From assembly GCA_016787755.1 (NCBI GenBank), contig JAEUUA010000020.1:335660-399659 (forward strand): DNA of 64,000 nucleotides, read 5' to 3'. Position numbers and translations under genes: made by a program. This document shows positions 17,848 through 27,122 of this stretch, piece after piece. The DNA comes from Cyclobacteriaceae bacterium. GTDB lineage: Bacteria; Bacteroidota; Bacteroidia; Cytophagales; Cyclobacteriaceae. The notes under the pieces are model-generated. The model saw only the letters and a program-made list of their open reading frames with translations. It searched no databases and was not told the DNA's origin. Position 1 is the stretch's first letter. The number at the start of each line of letters is the position of its first letter.

Positions 17848-19092
17848 ATGAGTACATTGACAGCCCATACTCCGTTGGACATTTTGAAAATCAGAACTCA
17901 GTTTCCGGTTTTGAACCAGCAGGTGAATGGCAAGCCGTTAGTGTATTTAGATAATGCGGCAACGAATCAAAAGCCAAAGCGGGTAATTGATGCACTTACA
18001 TCCTACTACGAAAAAGACAACGCAAATATTCACCGGGGCATTCATACACTGGCTGAGCGTGCTACTAAAGCATATGAACAAACCCGGCATGCCATGCAAG
18101 AGTTTATTCACGCCAAACACGTTGAAGAAATAATCTTTACCCGGGGCGTAACGGAAAGCGTCAATTTAGTTGCCTCTTCGTATGGCCGTGCTTTCCTTAA
18201 TGAGGGTGATGAAATCATTGTCTCTGGCATGGAACACCATTCAAACATTGTTCCCTGGCAAATAATCTGTAACGAGAAGAAGGCTACTTTAAAAGTAATT
18301 CCCGTCACAGAAATTGGAGAACTTGATATTGAGGTTTATCGAAAATTAATTTCTGATAAAACTAAAATTGTTGCCATTAATCATGCTTCTAATAGTTTAG
18401 GCACTATCAATCCAATAAAAGAAATTATTGATATAGCCCACAGCCATCATGTTGTAGTGTTGATTGATGGCGCGCAGGCTTCAGCACACATCCCAATCGA
18501 TGTTCAAGAACTTGATTGCGATTTTTATTGCATCTCTTCCCACAAGATGTACGGCCCAACAGGTACCGGAATTCTTTATGGAAAGAAAGAACTCTTGGAA
18601 AAGATGCCCCCTTATATGGGTGGTGGTGAAATGATCAAAGAAGTTACGTTTGCTAAAACCACGTACAACGACATACCCTACAAATTCGAAGCAGGTACAC
18701 CTAATATTGCAGATGTTATTGCCCTAAACGAAGCTATCTCATTCATCAATGAATTAGGAAAAGAAAACATCGCTGCCCATGAGGCAGAGTTACTCGCCTA
18801 TACTGTTAAGAAACTTTCAGCTATTCCGCATGTAAAACTTATTGGAACAGCTAAGAACAAAGTAGGTGTTCAATCTTTTGTAGTGGAAGGTATTCATCAT
18901 TTCGATATTGGGCAGATGTTAGATGCCCGCGGTATTGCGGTGCGCACAGGCCATCATTGCACACAGCCTTTAATGGATCAATACGGAATTGAAGGTACAG
19001 TTAGGGCTTCATTCTCAGTATACAATACAAAAGATGAAGTCGATCAACTGGCAGAAGGTATAGAACGGATTGTTAAATTTTTGAAGCAATGA
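17848..19092 (+). CDS. sufS: Cysteine desulfurase SufS
   Basis: A 414-residue PLP enzyme of the group II desulfurases. The PLP Lys is Lys233 in SSHKMYGPTG, and the catalytic Cys371 lies in RTGHHCTQP. It takes sulfur from cysteine as a persulfide and passes it to SufE. The gene overlaps sufE by 4 bp, fitting a coupled SufS-SufE pair. Confidence 0.97.
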   Translation: MSTLTAHTPLDILKIRTQFPVLNQQVNGKPLVYLDNAATNQKPKRVIDALTSYYEKDNANIHRGIHTLAERATKAYEQTRHAMQEFIHAKHVEEIIFTRGVTESVNLVASSYGRAFLNEGDEIIVSGMEHHSNIVPWQIICNEKKATLKVIPVTEIGELDIEVYRKLISDKTKIVAINHASNSLGTINPIKEIIDIAHSHHVVVLIDGAQASAHIPIDVQELDCDFYCISSHKMYGPTGTGILYGKKELLEKMPPYMGGGEMIKEVTFAKTTYNDIPYKFEAGTPNIADVIALNEAISFINELGKENIAAHEAELLAYTVKKLSAIPHVKLIGTAKNKVGVQSFVVEGIHHFDIGQMLDARGIAVRTGHHCTQPLMDQYGIEGTVRASFSVYNTKDEVDQLAEGIERIVKFLKQ

Positions 19093-19523
19093 CAATCAGT
19101 CAAACTCAAGATGAAATTATCAATGAGTTCTCCTTACTCGATGGAGACATGGAGATGACTGTATTTTATATTATGGAGTTAGGTCAGAAACTTTCCGACA
19201 TGAAGGAAGCCTATAAGACTGAAGACAATATTGTAAAAGGTTGCCAATCAAAAGTGTGGATGGTGGCGAATTTGAAAAACGGCAATCTTTATTTTGAAGC
19301 CGATAGTAATACAGCCATCACTAAAGGGTTGGTTAGTTTATTGGTTCGGATTTTCAATGGACAAAGTCCAGAAGATATTTTGAATGCTGATCTTTACTTC
19401 ATGAGTAAAATTGGCATGGAACGATTCATTGGCACACAGCGTTCGAATGGTTTTGCCTCTATGATCAAGCAAATGAAATTGTATGCGTTGGCATATAAGA
19501 CTAAAAAGGAAATGACATCGTGA
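19089..19523 (+). CDS. sufE: Sulfur acceptor protein SufE
   Basis: A 144-residue SufE-family protein. Cys52 in VKGCQSKVWM is the persulfide-accepting residue, and the C-terminal NGFASMIKQMK is typical. It accepts sulfur from SufS and delivers it to SufB. It overlaps sufS by 4 bp and the DUF59 gene by 4 bp. Confidence 0.96.
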   Translation: MTISQTQDEIINEFSLLDGDMEMTVFYIMELGQKLSDMKEAYKTEDNIVKGCQSKVWMVANLKNGNLYFEADSNTAITKGLVSLLVRIFNGQSPEDILNADLYFMSKIGMERFIGTQRSNGFASMIKQMKLYALAYKTKKEMTS

Positions 19524-19870
19524 GCGACACAACTGAAAATATAACCCAGACAAAGGAAGTTCCGCAAGGCGAATTGCGCGATAAGGTAATTGCAGCCTTA
19601 AAATCTGTATACGATCCTGAAATACCGGTTGACATTTATGAATTGGGACTGATCTATGAGATCAGTATTTTTCCGGTTAACAACGTGTACATCCTAATGA
19701 CATTAACTTCTCCCTCCTGTCCATCGGCTGAAGTTATTCCGGTAGAGGCAGAACAAAAGGTAAAAGAAATTGAAGGGATCAGTAGCGTGAAAGTTGAATT
19801 AACATTCGATCCTCCTTATTCGCAGGATATGATGAGTGAAGCAGCAAAACTTGAACTTGGATTCATGTAG
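19520..19870 (+). CDS. DUF59/MIP18-family Fe-S assembly protein (SufT-like)
   Basis: The 116-residue protein starts at GTG 19520 inside a 4-bp overlap with sufE. The family motif DIYELGLIYEI is followed by TLTSPSCPSAE with the conserved Cys67. MIP18/PaaD-like proteins at the end of suf operons help mature Fe-S proteins. The overlap places it firmly in the suf transcript. Confidence 0.92.
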   Translation: MSDTTENITQTKEVPQGELRDKVIAALKSVYDPEIPVDIYELGLIYEISIFPVNNVYILMTLTSPSCPSAEVIPVEAEQKVKEIEGISSVKVELTFDPPYSQDMMSEAAKLELGFM

Positions 19871-19950
19871 CGTAACCTTGTGAACCTTACCAAATGAGAA
19901 AATGTTTATAAATCAGTAATCGTAACTAAAAAATAATAAATCAAAATAAT

Positions 19951-20367
19951 ATGTATCCCGAACCATTAGTTGCCCCCATGCGCCAGGACTTGACCGTGGC
20001 AGGCTTCAGAGAACTAAAAAGCTCAGCAGATGTTGACAACGAATTGAAAGACCAGAAAGGAACTACGCTACTGGTAATTAATTCAGTATGTGGTTGTGCC
20101 GCTGGAGCTGCTCGTCCAGGAATTAAGTGGGCATTACAGCATGCTACTAAAAAACCAAATCAACTAACCACCGTTTTTGCTGGTGTTGATAAAGAAGCTG
20201 TGGCGAAGGCCAGAGAATATACGTTACCATATCCACCCTCCTCACCTGCGATTGCACTTTTTAAAGATGGGGAGTTGGTGCACTTTGTAGAACGTCACCA
20301 CATTGAAGGCCGCAATGCTCAAATGATTGGTGAACACTTGGTTGAAGTATTTGAAGAATTCTGTTAA
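19951..20367 (+). CDS. BrxA/BrxB-type bacilliredoxin
   Basis: A 138-residue thioredoxin-fold protein with the CGC active site (Cys47, Cys49) in NSVCGCAAGAARPG and the C-terminal PPSSPAIALFKDGELVHFVERH, both diagnostic for the YphP/YqiW family. It removes bacillithiol from oxidised protein thiols, so the host probably makes bacillithiol. It lies 80 bp behind the suf operon; a link to cluster repair under oxidative stress is inference. Confidence 0.93.
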   Translation: MYPEPLVAPMRQDLTVAGFRELKSSADVDNELKDQKGTTLLVINSVCGCAAGAARPGIKWALQHATKKPNQLTTVFAGVDKEAVAKAREYTLPYPPSSPAIALFKDGELVHFVERHHIEGRNAQMIGEHLVEVFEEFC

Positions 20368-20381
20368 CTCAAAAGGTTTAT

Positions 20382-20417
20382 AACATTATGACTGATCATA
20401 CGATCAGTCATAATGTT
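20382..20417. terminator. Bidirectional terminator between the bacilliredoxin and GT39 genes
   Basis: A perfect 16-bp stem (AACATTATGACTGATC with its complement, loop ATAC) is followed by T residues on the plus strand and has a weaker flank on the minus strand. The right arm covers the last codons and the stop of the convergent glycosyltransferase gene (stop at 20404), so the sequence serves both as coding 3' end and as terminator. Confidence 0.8.
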
Positions 20418-21942
20418 TTTCATAAGGCCATACTTCAGCGATCTTATGCTTAAGTCCCCGGCAAATGAAAATATTTACATTGTTTTCGTAAGGCATACAA
20501 TGATTGCAGGTTGAAACTCCAGCTGGAACCACGGATTCAAAGTCGTTGACATGATCCTCCAACGTACCTCCTAAAATAATCAGCACTTCGCCTATATAAT
20601 CTCTCGGACCCCAGATCCAATAGTTATTGTGAGTTCCAATCGATTTCGGCAAACCATACTGCTCACCAAAGAAATCAATAGCCCCACACCTTCCATAATT
20701 GGATGAGATAATGGCACACTTCTCTTTATCATCCTTCGAGAGCGTATTATACACAGCTGCTACATCTTTTGCCTTCTCCTTCCAACCAAACATATCTGCA
20801 TAGAATTGTGGTAAATCAGAAAGCTCTTTACCCTCATTGGAACTTGGCTCGATTCCTAATTTCTTTGAATATGAAATAAATTTCTCTACTGAGAGCACTG
20901 GAAGCACTAATGGTATTAAAAAGCTTGCGCTTATCATTATCAATATTGGATACCCATAGCGAAGCCATTTTACTTTCGGACTTGTTAATTTCTGCTCGAA
21001 GAAAACTCCAGCCGCAGCAAACAGACTGGCATACGCTGGCGCGAGATATTCACCCTTACTGGTTCCATTAATAATTAAGATTGCAAAAGCCGTGATGTAA
21101 ATCCAGGCGACAATTCTATGCTCCTTAAAGGGAGCATAAAAGAAAAGCGCCAACAATCCAGCAATCCAAAGTGGCGTACTGACTGGGTTAAGGAATGTCA
21201 ACTGACTTTTAATAAATGACATTGCATTCAGGCCGGAATACTTACTAGAGGAAGCATTGTTAATAAATTCCAAATGCGCATAGTCGTTGGTCATATTCCA
21301 AACGATATAGGGCGCGAATAAAATGAATGCAATGCCTCCTGCCAAATACGGCCAACGCGTAGTAAACCATTGGCGATTGGTAAGAATAAGTCCCACAAAA
21401 ATTCCGAAACCTAAAAACAGAACACTTATTTTATTCAATAGTCCAATTCCCAATAAAATGCCTAACCAAATCCAATACGATTGCTTTTTAGTATTGATGA
21501 TTTTAAGAATCAACAATACTGAAAGTGCCCAGAGAAATGAATCGATGGAATTCATAGAGTAAATCAAACTCATACCCAAATGAATTGGGGATAATGCGAT
21601 CGCTAAACTGGCAATGAAAATAGCAAAGAGTTTACCCCCCATCTCTTTCACCATCAAGCCAGTAATGATTACGGTACCCGTATGCATGAGCACGGGTACT
21701 ATTCGGATAGCGGGTAAACTATCTCCAAAAATCAGTCTGCTGAACTTTAAAAGAAAAAGAGAAAATGGAGGTTGATCTACATACCCCCAGGAAAGATGCT
21801 CGCTGCACGCGATGTAATACAACTCGTCACGAAAGAACCCATAGGCACCTGTCAGGTTGGTGATTAGATGAAGTAAGAAACAACCTAAAGCAATTACGCC
21901 CAGTGCGATCTTTTCATTTCGGGTAAAAGTTGATTCTTGCAT
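20404..21942 (-). CDS. Glycosyltransferase family 39 (ArnT/PMT-like) membrane protein
   Basis: A 512-residue integral membrane protein with about 11 hydrophobic segments in the first 360 residues. The first loop has YFRDELYYIACSEHLSWGYVDQPPF, containing the Asp-Glu catalytic pair of the GT-C PMT/ArnT fold. A soluble C-terminal domain with several Cys (ISSNYGRCGAIDFFGEQYGLP) faces the periplasm. It transfers a sugar from a lipid-phosphate carrier to protein or lipid; the acceptor is unknown. It lies 7 bp behind the RidA gene on the same strand, probably co-transcribed. Confidence 0.87.
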   Translation of the reverse strand: MQESTFTRNEKIALGVIALGCFLLHLITNLTGAYGFFRDELYYIACSEHLSWGYVDQPPFSLFLLKFSRLIFGDSLPAIRIVPVLMHTGTVIITGLMVKEMGGKLFAIFIASLAIALSPIHLGMSLIYSMNSIDSFLWALSVLLILKIINTKKQSYWIWLGILLGIGLLNKISVLFLGFGIFVGLILTNRQWFTTRWPYLAGGIAFILFAPYIVWNMTNDYAHLEFINNASSSKYSGLNAMSFIKSQLTFLNPVSTPLWIAGLLALFFYAPFKEHRIVAWIYITAFAILIINGTSKGEYLAPAYASLFAAAGVFFEQKLTSPKVKWLRYGYPILIMISASFLIPLVLPVLSVEKFISYSKKLGIEPSSNEGKELSDLPQFYADMFGWKEKAKDVAAVYNTLSKDDKEKCAIISSNYGRCGAIDFFGEQYGLPKSIGTHNNYWIWGPRDYIGEVLIILGGTLEDHVNDFESVVPAGVSTCNHCMPYENNVNIFICRGLKHKIAEVWPYEKHYD

Positions 21943-21949
21943 CGGTCTT

Positions 21950-22333
21950 TCAATTCTCCTTTACAGCTGTTATTTCGATCTCCACTAAGTAATCCTGATC
22001 AATTAATCCACTGACCTCAATCAGGCTGGTAACTGGTTTTATTGTACTGAAAAATTCACCATGTGCTTTTCCCACTACATCCCAAAAACCAATATCAGTT
22101 ACATAGATCCGGGTACGAACTACATCTTTCAACTCAAAACCAGCTTGCTTTAACACTTTTTCAATCTTCTCAAGAATGTATTTGGTTTGACCATAAAAAT
22201 CACCTTTTGCCACTACCTCACTACCCTCCGTTGCTACCGTACCAGAAATTTCTAAGGTGTTCCCAATTTTTACAGCCCGGCTGTAACCCACAATATCTTC
22301 CCATTTTGCGCCACTTGAATAATTAACTCTCAT
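21950..22333 (-). CDS. RidA family (YjgF/UK114) protein
   Basis: A 127-residue single-domain protein with the family core GNTLEISGTVATEGSE and the C-terminal conserved stretch EVSGLIDQDYLVEIEITAV. The canonical catalytic Arg lies in the RTRIYVTDI segment. RidA proteins hydrolyse reactive enamine/imine intermediates from PLP enzymes, but this sequence is not a close match to canonical RidA, so a related subfamily is possible. It heads a short operon with the GT39 gene. Confidence 0.88.
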   Translation of the reverse strand: MRVNYSSGAKWEDIVGYSRAVKIGNTLEISGTVATEGSEVVAKGDFYGQTKYILEKIEKVLKQAGFELKDVVRTRIYVTDIGFWDVVGKAHGEFFSTIKPVTSLIEVSGLIDQDYLVEIEITAVKEN

Positions 22334-22371
22334 ATGAATTTAAGATTTAGTTTGTTCCAAATTTTAGATCT

Positions 22372-22416
22372 GGTATCCTACACTTATAATAGAAAATAAA
22401 AAAAGTGTAGGACACC
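22372..22416. promoter_or_regulatory. Inverted repeat in the RidA/MoeB-like divergent promoter region
   Basis: GGTATCCTACACTT (22372-22385) and AAGTGTAGGACACC (22403-22416) are complementary at 13 of 14 positions with a 17-bp AT-rich spacer. It sits between divergent genes with no plausible terminator role, so a dimeric regulator site is the best guess. Confidence 0.35.
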
Positions 22417-22447
22417 TTAAAGTTAAGAATTGTAAATTACGGGAATA

Positions 22448-23584
22448 ATGAATAACACAGGTGATCAAAATTTTTCGAATGAGGAACTGATTAGGTATAG
22501 CCGACATTTTGTGCTACCCGACTTTGGATCAGAAGGCCAGCGTAAACTGAAAAACTCAACTGTGATTGTAATTGGTGCCGGTGGCCTGGGTTGCCCGGTG
22601 CTATTATATCTGGCTGCTGCCGGAGTAGATTCTATTACCATTATTGATGACGATGTAGTTTCACTTTCCAATCTGCAACGACAAATACTTTTTACAACGG
22701 ATGACCTTAACCTTTCAAAAGCAGAAACGGCTGCAAAAAAAATAAGTTCTCTAAATCCTTCAATAAAAGTTGGTTTCATCCGCACCCGCCTTTCAACGGA
22801 AAATGCTTTAACCCTGCTGGCTCCTGCCGATGTGGTAGTGGATTGTACTGATAATTTCCCTACACGCTATTTATTAAACGATGCATGTGTGCTTCTCGAT
22901 AAGCCGCTTGTCTATGGTTCTGTCTTTCGATATGAAGGCCAGGTGGCAGTGTTTAATTACAAGCAAGGAGTTAATTACCGCGATTTCTATCCGATACCGC
23001 CCGATCCCCAATCGGTGCCCAACTGCGAAGAAGGTGGTGTGCTGGGAGTTTTAACCGGTATTATTGGAAGCATTCAGGCGAATGAAACGTTGAAGATACT
23101 GGCAGGTTTTGGAGAGCCGCTATCAGGTTATGTGCTGATCTTTGATTCAATGACATTAGAGAGTTTACGCATAAAAATAGCCGACCAGAATTCACGAAAA
23201 AGTATCAAGACTTTGATCAATTATGATGAATTTTGTGGAGCACCCAACCTTAAACAAAATCCTACTATGAAAGAAGTAACCGTTCAGGAATTAAAAGCCT
23301 TGAAAGATTCAGGCGCAGAATTCCAATTGATTGATGTGCGCGAGCCACATGAATTTGATATCTGTAATCTCGATGGAGAATTGATTCCGCAAGGTGAAAT
23401 ACCCAGCAGTGTTGAACGCGTTTCAAAAAATAAGCAAGTAGTCATTTATTGTCGAAGTGGTGCCCGCAGTGGTAATATGGTGCAATGGTTAGAAAAGAAT
23501 CACGGGTTCACCAATCTTTATAATCTAAAAGGGGGAGTGCTAGCCTGGGCCAAAGAGATTGATCCCAGTATGCCTACTTATTAA
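22448..23584 (+). CDS. MoeB/ThiF-type adenylyltransferase fused to a rhodanese domain
   Basis: A 378-residue two-domain protein. Residues about 10-250 form an E1-like adenylating domain with the ATP-binding GAGGLGCPVLLYLAAAGV, the DDDVV loop, and DNFPTRYLLNDAC. Residues about 275-375 form a rhodanese with active-site Cys335 in YCRSGARSG. Such MoeZ-like proteins activate the C-terminal Gly of MoaD/ThiS-type carriers and load sulfur. No carrier gene is adjacent. A second zinc Cys pair is not obvious. The pathway (molybdopterin, thiamine or cysteine) is undetermined. Confidence 0.9.
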   Translation: MNNTGDQNFSNEELIRYSRHFVLPDFGSEGQRKLKNSTVIVIGAGGLGCPVLLYLAAAGVDSITIIDDDVVSLSNLQRQILFTTDDLNLSKAETAAKKISSLNPSIKVGFIRTRLSTENALTLLAPADVVVDCTDNFPTRYLLNDACVLLDKPLVYGSVFRYEGQVAVFNYKQGVNYRDFYPIPPDPQSVPNCEEGGVLGVLTGIIGSIQANETLKILAGFGEPLSGYVLIFDSMTLESLRIKIADQNSRKSIKTLINYDEFCGAPNLKQNPTMKEVTVQELKALKDSGAEFQLIDVREPHEFDICNLDGELIPQGEIPSSVERVSKNKQVVIYCRSGARSGNMVQWLEKNHGFTNLYNLKGGVLAWAKEIDPSMPTY

Positions 23585-23592
23585 GGTTAATA

Positions 23593-24084
23593 GTGGCGCC
23601 TATTGATGTAAGAATCTCTCATTATTTTTCCAATCAATGGTTGTTTGTCGCCATCCTGCTTATGGTAGGCGGCATTGTGATGATCTTTAAAGTAATTATT
23701 GTAGGAATTTTTCTTACTCTGATAAGTACGATCATCATTACCACTCATTATCGATTAGCAATCGACCTCCATGAAAAGACCTATCACGACTATGTTTGGT
23801 TTTTTGGTTTCAGGTTTGGTGAAAGTGGAACCTTTGAAAGGATCGACTATATTTTCATAAATAAAATTAGGGTAAGTCAAACGATGAATTCAAGAGTTTC
23901 CTCGAGTACCATCAGAAAAGAAATGTTCGATGCCTACTTAAAATTTTCTGAGGAGAATAAGATCCACCTGCTTACACTAGAAAACAAGGAGAAGTTAATA
24001 CTAAAACTCAAAGAACTTTCACCTAATATCAACTCCAAAATTGTTGATTACTCAGAAGGCGATCCCAGGGAGATTAAAATTTAG
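23593..24084 (+). CDS. Hypothetical membrane protein (163 aa)
   Basis: The frame starts at GTG 23593, 8 bp behind the MoeB-like gene. Two adjacent hydrophobic segments (about 15-45, FVAILLMVGGIVMIFKVIIVGIF region) form a hairpin, and a ~110-residue soluble domain with alternating strands (YDYVWFFGFRFG, IDYIFINKIRVSQT) follows. The layout resembles proteins with a two-helix anchor and a PH-like domain, which is only a guess. Converges with the sulfhydrylase gene (7-bp gap). Confidence 0.7.
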   Translation: MAPIDVRISHYFSNQWLFVAILLMVGGIVMIFKVIIVGIFLTLISTIIITTHYRLAIDLHEKTYHDYVWFFGFRFGESGTFERIDYIFINKIRVSQTMNSRVSSSTIRKEMFDAYLKFSEENKIHLLTLENKEKLILKLKELSPNINSKIVDYSEGDPREIKI

Positions 24085-24091
24085 TTTCAAG

Positions 24092-25264
24092 TCAACTCAC
24101 TATCAAGGCCTGCTCTACATCCTTAATAATATCATCAATACTCTCTAACCCAACAGAAATCCGAACTAAGCCCGGAGTAATACCCACCGCTAGTCGCTCC
24201 TCTTCACTTAGTTTAGAGTGAGTTGTTGAGGCCGGATGCGTGGCAATACTGCGTGTGTCGCCAAGATTCGCAGAGTGTGATAGCATCTTAATGGCGTTCA
24301 GAAATTTTCTTCCCCCGTCAATACCCCCCTTTATTTCGAAGGACACAACTCCCCCACCCAAGCGCATTTGTTTTTTGGCTAACTGATATTGAGGGTGTGA
24401 AGCGAGAAAAGGATATTTTACTTTTTCTACTTGAGGATTACTTTCAAGGTAGGTCGCTAGTGCATGTGCATTTTTACAGTGTTGCTCCATACGCACGGCC
24501 AGCGTTTCTAAACTTTTCGAAAGTACCCACGCATTAAAAGGTGACATGGCCGGACCTGTATGACGAGCAAAGAAACGCACTTCTTTAATTAATTCTTTTG
24601 TTCCAAGGATAGCACCACCAATCACACGGCCTTGGCCATCAATAAACTTAGTGGCGGAATGTGTTACTAAATGGGCACCCCACTTGGCCGGGTTTTGTAA
24701 ATACGGAGTGGCAAAACAATTGTCTACATTTAAAATCAACTTGTGTTTTGCTGCCAACTTGCCCAACCATTCTAAATCAAGAATATCAAGGGCAGGATTA
24801 GAAGGTGTTTCCACAAAAATCATTTTCGTGTTCTTCTGAATTTTGCTTTCCCATGAAGCAGGATCATCAATATTTGCATACGTGTATGAAATATTGAATC
24901 GTGGAAAGAGCGTATTCAAAATCTGATGGGTTGAACCAAATACGGAGCGCGAGGCAAGAATATGATCACCTGATTTTAGTAATGCGGCCATGCTTACGTA
25001 CATCGCAGCCATACCTGATGCAGTAGCAATACCATCTTCGGTTCCTTCCAACAAACACATTTTTTCTATAAACTCGTTGCTGTTGGGATTTGAGTAGCGG
25101 GTATAAATATTTCCTTGTACTTCATCGGCAAATAAAGCCCGAGCATGCTCGGCACTTTCAAATACAAAACTGGAGGTTAAGTAAAGGGGAACGGAATGTT
25201 CTTTATTTTCTGAACGTTCGCTTTGGGCACGGATGGCATCCGTTTCAAAATTTCTTTCTTCCAT
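24092..25264 (-). CDS. Cys/Met metabolism PLP enzyme (O-succinylhomoserine sulfhydrylase type)
   Basis: A 390-residue type I PLP enzyme. The cofactor Lys206 lies in HSATKFIDGQGRVIGG, and the N-terminal YLTSSFVFESAEHA plus YTRYSNPN are family hallmarks. Its features fit the MetZ sulfhydrylase subgroup, which makes homocysteine from an activated homoserine and sulfide; cystathionine gamma-synthase activity is the alternative. It is the last gene of a three-gene minus-strand operon, sharing one base with the OsmC gene. Confidence 0.88.
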   Translation of the reverse strand: MEERNFETDAIRAQSERSENKEHSVPLYLTSSFVFESAEHARALFADEVQGNIYTRYSNPNSNEFIEKMCLLEGTEDGIATASGMAAMYVSMAALLKSGDHILASRSVFGSTHQILNTLFPRFNISYTYANIDDPASWESKIQKNTKMIFVETPSNPALDILDLEWLGKLAAKHKLILNVDNCFATPYLQNPAKWGAHLVTHSATKFIDGQGRVIGGAILGTKELIKEVRFFARHTGPAMSPFNAWVLSKSLETLAVRMEQHCKNAHALATYLESNPQVEKVKYPFLASHPQYQLAKKQMRLGGGVVSFEIKGGIDGGRKFLNAIKMLSHSANLGDTRSIATHPASTTHSKLSEEERLAVGITPGLVRISVGLESIDDIIKDVEQALIVS

Positions 25265-25689
25265 CAGGCGGTATTAATAATTTCAAAACTATGAGTAACC
25301 ACTGCAGACTTCTCAAGCGTCTTGGCCACTGAACAATACTTCTCTACAGAGAGTTGAACCGCTCGTTCGGCTTTTTCCTTATTGATATCGCCAAACAATT
25401 TAAAGTGTGCGTGTACTTCTGTATAGAGAGCCGGCACAACACCTTGCTCACGTTCCCCGGTAACGGTTATCTTGAGATCCGTTAGTGGCTCGCGTTGTTT
25501 GCGCAAGATGAGAATCAAGTCAATGGCACTGCAACCACCCATCGCGGCAAGCAGTAATTGCATAGGCCTCATCCCTGAGTCATGACCACCGTCTGATTCT
25601 CCGGCATCCATGTAAACGGATTTTCCTATTTCATTAATAGCTTCCATTCGGAAGTCCTCATCCACTCTATTGATTTCAATTTTAACCAT
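25264..25689 (-). CDS. OsmC family protein
   Basis: A 141-residue protein with the two redox Cys of the OsmC/Ohr fold (Cys53 in AMGGCSAIDLI and Cys119 in VEKYCSVAKTL). It would reduce organic peroxides or act on a thiol. It overlaps the symporter gene by 8 bp and the sulfhydrylase gene by 1 bp, so all three are co-translated; a sulfur or thiol-stress theme is suggested. Confidence 0.9.
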   Translation of the reverse strand: MVKIEINRVDEDFRMEAINEIGKSVYMDAGESDGGHDSGMRPMQLLLAAMGGCSAIDLILILRKQREPLTDLKITVTGEREQGVVPALYTEVHAHFKLFGDINKEKAERAVQLSVEKYCSVAKTLEKSAVVTHSFEIINTA

Positions 25690-27070
25690 GCTTCACTTCT
25701 TTATCTTTCCAAAATAAACTACCCCCTACCATGGCCAGAATGCTCACCAGTACTGCCGGTACGAGACTTGGCCAACTCAAATCCAATTGTCTTGCCATCA
25801 CCCAGGTAAGTATGCCCAACACCATAGACAATAAAGCGCCTTTCCCGGTGGCGCGCTTCCAATAAAGCCCGAGCACCAAGGGAGCGAACAAAGATACCAG
25901 ACTCAACACAGAAGACTCCCTGACAAGTTCATAAATATTTGACCGCATGCAGGCCATCACGGTTGCTAACGTGCTAAAACCCAGCACCGAAAAGCGGGTA
26001 ATCACTAAAAGTTGTCTGTCAGTAAACCGATCACCAGACAAGGGCTTTACTAAGTTCTCTGAGAAGATGGAGGCCGGAGCCAAAATAGCCGAACTTGTGG
26101 TACTCATAATGGCCGACAACAAAGACCCAAAAAATAATATTTGGATCGGAAGCGTGGCATGTGTCAGCACTACATTTGGCAGTGCAAGTTGGGCATCACC
26201 AATAATAAGATCTGGGTATAGATGGCGAATGCACAAGCTTATAAATAAGGGAACCATGGCCACGGTGAGGTAAAGACCGGCCGCTATAAAACAAGAACGC
26301 ACCGCGGTGTTTACGGAGTTTGAAGACATCACCCGTTGAAAAACATCTTGCGAAGGAATAGAACCCAAACCTAGCACCGACCACGCTGCTATATAGATTA
26401 CAATTTCTTTAAAATCAGCTTTAGGAAAAAATTGAAAGGTTCCGGGCTCTACTTCAGATAGAATAATTCCTACTCCACCCGCTTCGCGCGCTAGAGTGAA
26501 TGCCAACACCAAAAGACCGCTGATAATAAAAATACTTTGTATGAAATCAGTAATTGAAATGGCCCACATACCACCCACGTAGGTGTAAAAAGTAACTACA
26601 AACGCTGAGATGATTATTCCTTGCCATACTTCCAAGCCCGCTACCACATTTAAGATTAAACCCATCGCCACCAACTGCGCGGCTATGTATCCTAAATAAG
26701 GAGGCGCCAGAAATACACTGGCAACCAGTTCGGTTCGCCTGCCAAAGCGCACTTTAAAAAAATCACCCAGCGTAAGAAGATTCATCGAATACAGTTTACG
26801 CGCGAAGAAGAACCCGAATAGCACCAGACACAAAGCCGCTCCAAAGGGATCTTCAATGACTGAATACAATCCACCTTTCAAAAATTGGGAAGAAGCGCCA
26901 AACACTGTTTCGGAACCAAACCAGGTGGCGAATAATGCAGACGAACTGAGTAACAAGGGAAGACTCCTTCCGGCTAACATAAAATCGCCCGAGGTCTTTA
27001 CCTTACGGGAAGACCAATAGCCGATTGCTACGGTTAGCACTAAGTAAAGAATGACAGAAAGGAGTAACAA
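25682..27070 (-). CDS. Sodium:solute symporter family transporter
   Basis: A 462-residue, highly hydrophobic protein with about 12-13 membrane helices. The N-terminus GYWSSRKVKTSGDFMLAGRSLP and the ALFATWFGSETVFGASSQFLKGG stretch are SSS-family signatures. The substrate is unknown. The start is probably TTG at 27070, because an in-frame stop lies two codons upstream and no earlier ATG fits. It heads the symporter-OsmC-sulfhydrylase operon and lies 52 bp behind the DUF5777 gene on the same strand. Confidence 0.9.
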   Translation of the reverse strand: MLLLSVILYLVLTVAIGYWSSRKVKTSGDFMLAGRSLPLLLSSSALFATWFGSETVFGASSQFLKGGLYSVIEDPFGAALCLVLFGFFFARKLYSMNLLTLGDFFKVRFGRRTELVASVFLAPPYLGYIAAQLVAMGLILNVVAGLEVWQGIIISAFVVTFYTYVGGMWAISITDFIQSIFIISGLLVLAFTLAREAGGVGIILSEVEPGTFQFFPKADFKEIVIYIAAWSVLGLGSIPSQDVFQRVMSSNSVNTAVRSCFIAAGLYLTVAMVPLFISLCIRHLYPDLIIGDAQLALPNVVLTHATLPIQILFFGSLLSAIMSTTSSAILAPASIFSENLVKPLSGDRFTDRQLLVITRFSVLGFSTLATVMACMRSNIYELVRESSVLSLVSLFAPLVLGLYWKRATGKGALLSMVLGILTWVMARQLDLSWPSLVPAVLVSILAMVGGSLFWKDKEVKHG

Positions 27071-27122
27071 TTCGATTTAGGTCAAAACAAACCTAAAACT
27101 AAACAGAAATTTAATCTACGCT

